From SIG402 sp045639045 (GTDB lineage Bacteria > Bacillota > Clostridia > Christensenellales > Borkfalkiaceae), in NCBI GenBank assembly GCA_045639045.1, contig JAZUCI010000126.1, positions 1 to 9,190 on the forward strand: a stretch of 9,190 bases of DNA. The letters run 5' to 3'. Below, piece by piece: positions 5,172 to 9,190 of the stretch. Position numbers and translations under genes: made by a program. Each line of letters starts with the position of its first letter. The stretch's first letter is position 1. The notes beneath the pieces were generated by a model. That model was given only the letters and a program-made list of their open reading frames with translations. It was not told where the DNA came from and searched no databases.

Positions 5172-6428
5172 TTATCTATCTTTATTTATACGAAGTAAAA
5201 ACTGCGGAATCCCCTTCTTTTTTGCTTCAATGCGGGGGGAAGGAATATCCTCGTCCTCCTCTTCCATCACGGTTGCGGAAGGCGTAGGACGGTATACGGG
5301 CGCCTTTGCGGGTTCGGGATTAGAAGGAACGGCGGTAAAACGTACTTCCCTTACTACGGGCTCTGCTTCCTTATGCTCGTATTCATAGCGGGGAGTAGGC
5401 GCTTGGGGGGTAAAGGTTGCAGCGCCTTCGTTTAAAGTAAGGCGGGGCCGATCCTCCCCTTGCGATTCTTCTTTCGCGTTAAACCCGGTAGCAATGATGG
5501 TAACCATCACGTCGTCCCCCAAGTTTTCGTCAATACCAGCGCCAAAAATAATGTTAGCAGAATAATCTACGACGTCGCGCACAAGTTCAGCCGCTTCGTT
5601 CACTTCGCCAATGGAAAGGGTTTTGCCACCGCGTACGTTCAAAATAACGCCTTTTGCGCCTTCAATGGTAGTTTCAAGCAAGGGGCTGGCTACGGCGTTG
5701 CGAACTGCTTCTAACACGCGGCGTTCCCCGCGCGCTTTACCGATACCCATATGCGCAAGGCCTTTATCCTTCATAATCGTACGCACGTCTGCAAAATCCA
5801 AATTGATTAAGGAGGGGGTAACGATTAGTTCGGAAATACCTTGAATCCCTTGGCGCAAAATATCATCCGCAATACGAAGGGCTTCTTCCATAGGCGTATT
5901 GCTGGGAACGACCTGTAAAAGTTTATCGTTAGGAATAATTACCAAAGTATCTACGTATTTTTTCAAATTTTCCAAACCGACTTTGGTGTTCGCCGCGCGA
6001 ATTCGACCTTCAAACATAAAGGGCTTGGTTACGACGGCTACCGTCATAATTCCCATTTCACGCGCTAAGCGAGCAATTACGGGGGCTGCGCCCGTACCCG
6101 TACCGCCACCCATACCAGCGGTGATAAACAGCAAGTCCGTATCCTGAATTGCTTCTACGATACGTTCGCGACTTTCTTCCGCCGCCTTTTGCCCGATTTC
6201 GGGATTTGCGCCCGCGCCAAGACCACGGGTAGATTCTTCCCCAATCTGGATAGTAGTGGGGGCTTTATTGATAAGAAGAGCTTGCTTATCCGTGTTAACG
6301 GCAATAAATTCCGCGCTTTGGATGCCTGCGTCAATCATACGGTTAACGGCGTTGTTTCCCGCGCCGCCAATACCAACGACCTTAATGCGAGCAACGCTTG
6401 CGGAAGGTGTAACGTAATTATCAAACAT
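5172..6428 (-). CDS. ftsZ: cell division GTPase FtsZ
   Basis: FtsZ polymerises into the Z-ring at midcell and recruits the divisome. The 418-residue product has the Rossmann start VVGIGGAGNNAVNRM (17-31), the tubulin signature GGGTGTG (107-113), and the T7 catalytic loop NLDFADV (209-215; D211 and D214 contact the GTP of the neighbouring subunit). The globular core ends near residue 318. A Pro/Glu-rich linker of about 85 residues follows, including the acidic stretch MEEEDED (388-394). The C-terminal peptide GIPQFLLRINKDR (406-418) is equivalent to the usual DIPxFLR segment that binds FtsA and SepF. The ribosome binding site AGGAG (6440-6436) is seven bases before the ATG and lies inside the last codons of ftsA. 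Only three bases separate the ftsA stop from this ATG, indicating translational coupling. A terminator follows. No spoIIGA or sigE gene lies downstream. Confidence 0.98.
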   Translation of the reverse strand: MFDNYVTPSASVARIKVVGIGGAGNNAVNRMIDAGIQSAEFIAVNTDKQALLINKAPTTIQIGEESTRGLGAGANPEIGQKAAEESRERIVEAIQDTDLLFITAGMGGGTGTGAAPVIARLAREMGIMTVAVVTKPFMFEGRIRAANTKVGLENLKKYVDTLVIIPNDKLLQVVPSNTPMEEALRIADDILRQGIQGISELIVTPSLINLDFADVRTIMKDKGLAHMGIGKARGERRVLEAVRNAVASPLLETTIEGAKGVILNVRGGKTLSIGEVNEAAELVRDVVDYSANIIFGAGIDENLGDDVMVTIIATGFNAKEESQGEDRPRLTLNEGAATFTPQAPTPRYEYEHKEAEPVVREVRFTAVPSNPEPAKAPVYRPTPSATVMEEEDEDIPSPRIEAKKKGIPQFLLRINKDR

Positions 6429-6431
6429 AAC

Positions 6432-7589
6432 TTATCTCCTACCGAATAATTTTTGAAGAAATCCCGTGTTTTCGGTTTCTTCTTTTTTAAGGGCGTAGTT
6501 TAACAAGCCGAACTTGGATGAATCCGTAGGCTTATTTTCGGTGGGTGAATTAGGAACGATGCCATCCACCACACGGTTTAACCGATTTGCAATATATTCT
6601 TTGCATCCGCGCATAGGCAAAACCCCACCGCCCGTAACGTGCATCGTAAGGTTTTCGGGAAATTTGACTTCGCAACGGGATAAGCAATCTTCAATGGATT
6701 CGCAAAGCGTATCTAAATTATTGCGAACTACGTCGTTGCATTTTTCCGCGGGGAACGCGTAAACTTCCTCCCCATCCGTAACTTCGTATACTGCCGAAGG
6801 CGCGCTTCTGCTAATAGAAATTTTGCGTTTTAGCGTTTCTGCCGTGGGATAATCCACGTTTAGATATCCGCACAAATCCGCCGTAATATGACCACCGCCA
6901 AAGGGTATGGATTTTTGATATAAAACCCCGTCGCCGCGCACGATAACGAGCGTAGAGGTTAAATGTCCAACGTCTAAAAGCATCGCGAAACGATCGCGCT
7001 GTTCGGGTTCGAACAAATACATACTTTCGGCAAGGGCGGAAGAAACGAACACTACGTCGCTAACACCCGCTTGATCCAACATGGGGCGAACAATCCGTTC
7101 AAAGGATACGTCCGCAAGCGAATAGGAAACGTAACCGCCCAATTTTTCGCTGGTAAGACCGATGGGGTTTACGATTCTGCGGTTATCATCCAAAACGAAA
7201 TAAACGGCGCTACGATTTACGATGCGGTAGCGGTTGGTTTTCAACCGATAGGCTTCGTCGTACAGTTCGTTTACCTCCCTTTGGGTAATTTTTTTCTTCC
7301 TTTCGTACGAAATGGTCTTTTCTTTCAAGACTACCGTAACGAATTCCCCGGGAATGCCCACGTAGAGGCGGGTAAAAGGTTCTTTGCAATCCGAACGTAA
7401 ATCGCTGATAATTTTTTCGATAACCTGCTGAAGTTCGTCAAGATCCAAAAACTCCCCTTCAAAAAAGCCTTCGTAAAGAATTTCCCGCCGACCTTTTACG
7501 ACGAAGGTGTTGTTTACACCTTGTTCCCCCACGATGGCGGAAAGTTTTGAGGATCCGAAATCCAGAATCGCTACCTGGCGTTTTTTCAT
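6432..7589 (-). CDS. ftsA: cell division protein FtsA
   Basis: FtsA is an actin-like ATPase that anchors FtsZ filaments to the membrane. The 385-residue product shows the phosphate-1 motif AILDFGSSKLSAIVG (7-21), the FtsA-specific 1C/SHS2 domain (about 72-165), the phosphate-2 region LLDVGHLTSTLVIV (204-217), IPFGGGHIT (228-236) and the adenosine motif TGGGV (319-323). A linker leads to a C-terminal amphipathic helix, TGFLQKLFGRR (375-385), the membrane-targeting element. It is slightly shorter than many FtsA proteins but intact. The start has AAAGGAG (7604-7598) eight bases upstream. Expression is likely driven by the strong promoter at 7674-7702, with possible read-through from murA-ftsQ because no terminator follows ftsQ. 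It is tightly coupled to ftsZ. Confidence 0.97.
   Translation of the reverse strand: MKKRQVAILDFGSSKLSAIVGEQGVNNTFVVKGRREILYEGFFEGEFLDLDELQQVIEKIISDLRSDCKEPFTRLYVGIPGEFVTVVLKEKTISYERKKKITQREVNELYDEAYRLKTNRYRIVNRSAVYFVLDDNRRIVNPIGLTSEKLGGYVSYSLADVSFERIVRPMLDQAGVSDVVFVSSALAESMYLFEPEQRDRFAMLLDVGHLTSTLVIVRGDGVLYQKSIPFGGGHITADLCGYLNVDYPTAETLKRKISISRSAPSAVYEVTDGEEVYAFPAEKCNDVVRNNLDTLCESIEDCLSRCEVKFPENLTMHVTGGGVLPMRGCKEYIANRLNRVVDGIVPNSPTENKPTDSSKFGLLNYALKKEETENTGFLQKLFGRR
6436..6440 (-). promoter_or_regulatory. ftsZ ribosome binding site embedded in the end of ftsA
   Basis: AGGAG on the minus strand overlaps the last ftsA codons, just ahead of its stop at 6434-6432, and is seven bases from the ftsZ ATG. 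Ribosomes finishing ftsA would be placed to start ftsZ, which helps hold the FtsA:FtsZ ratio. Confidence 0.85.
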
Positions 7590-7646
7590 TTTCCGTTCTC
7601 CTTTGTGGTTTAATGGTAAAAATATACCGCTTTCCGTAAAAAAAGA

Positions 7647-7672
7647 AAAACATATACAAACGTATATGTTTT
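7647..7672. repeat. perfect dyad over the ftsA promoter start point
   Basis: Two 11-base arms, AAAACATATAC (7647-7657) and GTATATGTTTT (7662-7672), are perfectly complementary around a 4-nt spacer. The dyad begins one base after the -10 element and spans the predicted start point (about 7667). It could be a repressor operator. Alternatively a 5'-terminal RNA hairpin of six or seven pairs could form, followed by the U-rich stretch read from 7650-7638. Confidence 0.6.
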
Positions 7673-7673
7673 A

Positions 7674-7702
7674 ATTATACAATAAGCACGACTTTTTGTC
7701 AA
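7674..7702 (-). promoter_or_regulatory. consensus sigma-A promoter of ftsA-ftsZ
   Basis: Minus strand: TTGACA (7702-7697), exactly 17 bp, TATAAT (7679-7674). Both hexamers match consensus perfectly. The predicted leader to the ftsA ATG is about 78 nt. Confidence 0.9.
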
Positions 7703-7737
7703 TGCCTAAATTTTATTTTTATATCCTTTTCCAAGGT

Positions 7738-7753
7738 GTTTTTTATAAAAAAC
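7738..7753. repeat. A/T palindrome upstream of the ftsA promoter
   Basis: GTTTTTTATAAAAAAC is a perfect 16-base palindrome centred about 45 bp upstream of the -35 element, in the 72-bp stretch between ftsQ and the promoter. Apart from its end G and C it is all A/T, so it is a poor terminator and could be an UP-like or bending element, or chance. Confidence 0.35.
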
Positions 7754-7771
7754 GGGCATAGAGCGCGATTT

Positions 7772-8527
7772 TTAGCGTTTTTGTTCCGTCCAATCCACAA
7801 CCAAAGCGCCATCCGCATTTTCAAAAACCACGAAAGTACCCATCAGTTTTTGTTTATCACTTGCGGCGACGAACGCGCTAAGCAAATATTGCGTTTTTTC
7901 GGCAGTTTTTACGTGACACGCTTCCATAAGAAGAATTGCGCCCGAACGCGTGTGAAATTTAATTGCACCGTTTTCCACCGTTATTTTTTGGAACAGAGTG
8001 GAAAGTTGTTCCCCGTCAAAACCCAAACCGAAAGCGGTGTTGAGCGAAAGGCGAATTTCGTTGTACCCGTTTTCCGCCACGTAAACTTGCCCGGGAACGT
8101 TGCTTGCCACGGGAAGTTCCACGTAAACCGCGCCCGTGGTGGACAAAAATGCGTTTTGCAAGGGGTTACGCCCCAAATACACGCCTTCTTCATCAATAAA
8201 ATCGTAACCTTCGGAAGTTTTAACCGCAAACAAAACGTTTCTTGCGCGTACTTGCACTACCATTTGGTTGGGGAATTTTTTTACGATACCCGTAACCTTA
8301 AGTTCGGGACATTTGGTGTTTAACGCGTTAACCATTTCGGTTTTGTTTAGGGCGATGATATTCTTGCCCACGAACTTTTCCAACGCGCTATCCACCTTTT
8401 CGGCATCTACGTCCGAAGAAACCACCTGTACCGTGATATCCGAAACGCGAGTAGTTGCAAAAAACAGCGCAATCACTACGCAAACACATAACAAAACGGA
8501 TATAATTTTCAGTAGTTTCGTTTTCAT
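7772..8527 (-). CDS. ftsQ: cell division protein FtsQ/DivIB
   Basis: FtsQ (DivIB in Bacillota) is a bitopic divisome protein that works with FtsL and DivIC outside the membrane to control septal wall synthesis. The 251-residue product has a short basic N-terminus (MKTKLLK), one membrane segment (about 8-24), and a POTRA-type domain at about 30-98 with the family pattern VGKNIIALNK (53-62) and VKKFPNQMVVQVRAR (82-96). The beta domain follows, with FIDEEGVYL (110-118). Sequence identity in this family is low, so the call rests on architecture and position between murA and ftsA. AAGGAAG lies about seven bases before the ATG. Only 23 bases separate it from the murA stop, so the two are one transcription unit. 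No clear terminator follows. Confidence 0.9.
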   Translation of the reverse strand: MKTKLLKIISVLLCVCVVIALFFATTRVSDITVQVVSSDVDAEKVDSALEKFVGKNIIALNKTEMVNALNTKCPELKVTGIVKKFPNQMVVQVRARNVLFAVKTSEGYDFIDEEGVYLGRNPLQNAFLSTTGAVYVELPVASNVPGQVYVAENGYNEIRLSLNTAFGLGFDGEQLSTLFQKITVENGAIKFHTRSGAILLMEACHVKTAEKTQYLLSAFVAASDKQKLMGTFVVFENADGALVVDWTEQKR

Positions 8528-8550
8528 CGCTCGGCTTCCTTTTCGAAGTT

Positions 8551-9190
8551 TTATTCGTATAACATTTGCGCGTTTGCGCCTATCGTTCGTAATTTTTCCG
8601 CAAAGTTTTCATAACCGCGGAGAAGGTGTTCCGTTTCTAAAATTTGGCTTTCCCCTTCCGCCCCTAAGGCGCCCACAGCAAGCCCCGCCGCCGCGCGTAA
8701 ATCCGTTGCGGTAACGATTGCGCCGCGCAGTTGTGAGGGGTGGACGATTGCCACGTTTCCTTGCACCCTAATATCCGCGCCCATCTTGTTTAACTCCCTT
8801 GCGCACGAAAAACGGTTTTCAAATAACGTTTCGGTAATAACGCTTTGCCCATTGGAGGCGGTTAAAAGGGGTAGCACGACGGACTGCATATCCGTGGGGA
8901 ATTCGGGGTACGGGCCCGTGGTTACGTTTACACCTGCGAAGGGAGAAACGAATCGCCGTATATATATTTTATCATCTTCGCACCGTATTTTGCAAGCGGT
9001 TTTTAGAAAAATTTCTAAAACGGAAGAAAAATATGCGGGATTTACCCCTAAAATCACCCCTTCGCCCCCCGTTATGGCGATAGCGGATAGAAAAGTGCCA
9101 CCTTCTATGCGATCGCGCTGGGGCAAAAACTCCGTTCCGCGCAGTCGGCTTACCCCTTCTATTACGATTTTCCCCGTGCCTTCCCCCTTG
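8551..9190 (-). CDS. murA: UDP-N-acetylglucosamine 1-carboxyvinyltransferase, C-terminal half (5' end cut)
   Basis: MurA transfers enolpyruvate from PEP to UDP-GlcNAc, the committed step of peptidoglycan synthesis. The frame is open to the right edge and shows 212 C-terminal residues of a protein usually about 420 long. The leading visible part, TGKIVIEGVSRLRG, continues into DRIEGGTFLSAIAITGG (visible 26-42). The active-site segment reads YPEFPTDMQ (94-102), whose Asp (visible 100) corresponds to D305 of E. coli MurA; the usual glycine of YPGFPTDMQ is Glu here. ENRF (124-127), ATDLRAAAGL (161-170) and RGYENF (191-196, Arg equivalent to E. coli R397) also fit. The N-terminal half with the catalytic Cys/Asp loop lies outside, so fosfomycin sensitivity and the MurA1/MurA2 paralogue type cannot be judged. 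It lies 23 bases upstream of ftsQ on the same strand. Confidence 0.95.
   Translation of the reverse strand, partial: KGEGTGKIVIEGVSRLRGTEFLPQRDRIEGGTFLSAIAITGGEGVILGVNPAYFSSVLEIFLKTACKIRCEDDKIYIRRFVSPFAGVNVTTGPYPEFPTDMQSVVLPLLTASNGQSVITETLFENRFSCARELNKMGADIRVQGNVAIVHPSQLRGAIVTATDLRAAAGLAVGALGAEGESQILETEHLLRGYENFAEKLRTIGANAQMLYE

Noticed and set aside
7738..7753. The A/T palindrome as an ftsQ terminator
   Set aside because: The stem is almost all A/T with no loop and no following T-tract in the right place, so it would not terminate efficiently.
7736..8323. 195-codon plus-strand open frame opposite ftsQ
   Set aside because: It is antisense to a recognised gene, has no family resemblance or good ribosome binding site, and its residue composition looks like a mirror of the opposite strand.
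8551..9126. Treating murA as a complete short gene starting at the TTG at 9126
   Set aside because: The frame continues to the window edge with MurA-like sequence (TGKIVIEGV...), so the gene is cut rather than short.
1..9190. CRISPR arrays, tRNA or rRNA genes, insertion sequences, phage or toxin-antitoxin genes
   Set aside because: I saw no direct-repeat arrays, cloverleaf-like sequence, transposase motifs or terminal inverted repeats; apart from short intergenic regions, all DNA is accounted for by core genes.

Overview
The window looks like chromosomal housekeeping DNA of a low-to-moderate G+C Bacillota, most likely an uncultured Clostridia-type bacterium. The grounds are a divIB-type ftsQ beside ftsA and ftsZ, a spoVG gene next to murC, a zinc-type L31, consensus sigma-A promoters, strong AGGAG-like ribosome binding sites, and an rpmE / DUF1385 / prmC neighbourhood. 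I see no mobile element, tRNA, rRNA or CRISPR array. The placement rests on gene content and protein style, not on a database search.

Layout from right to left on the minus strand: the C-terminal half of murA (cut by the right edge), then ftsQ, a 182-bp gap carrying a near-perfect promoter, then ftsA and ftsZ, which are translationally coupled. This is a compact wall and division cluster. ftsZ then meets the plus-strand spoVG at a shared bidirectional terminator. spoVG and the minus-strand murC diverge from a 139-bp A/T-rich region with back-to-back promoters. murC converges, across another bidirectional terminator, on a plus-strand medium-chain dehydrogenase-like gene. That gene diverges from rpmE (minus), which is followed by a hairpin and a long minus-strand reading frame running off the left edge.

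The main surprise is that left-hand frame. It is one uninterrupted frame of at least 590 codons joining a complete DUF1385 membrane protein to a nearly complete PrmC release-factor methyltransferase, two genes that are more usually separate neighbours. Second is the dehydrogenase-like protein: it keeps the four-cysteine structural zinc lobe but lacks the residues that normally bind the catalytic zinc, and its nucleotide-binding glycine motif is altered. Third, a perfect 11-bp dyad sits over the start point of the ftsAZ promoter. murC has no visible ribosome binding site.

Functionally, MurA and MurC make UDP-MurNAc peptide precursors. FtsQ, FtsA and FtsZ place and build the septum. SpoVG is a small nucleic-acid-binding regulator. 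L31 and PrmC serve translation. No spoIIGA/sigE pair follows ftsZ, unlike in many spore formers. Apart from the points above this is ordinary core genome, and I do not see a new multi-gene system.
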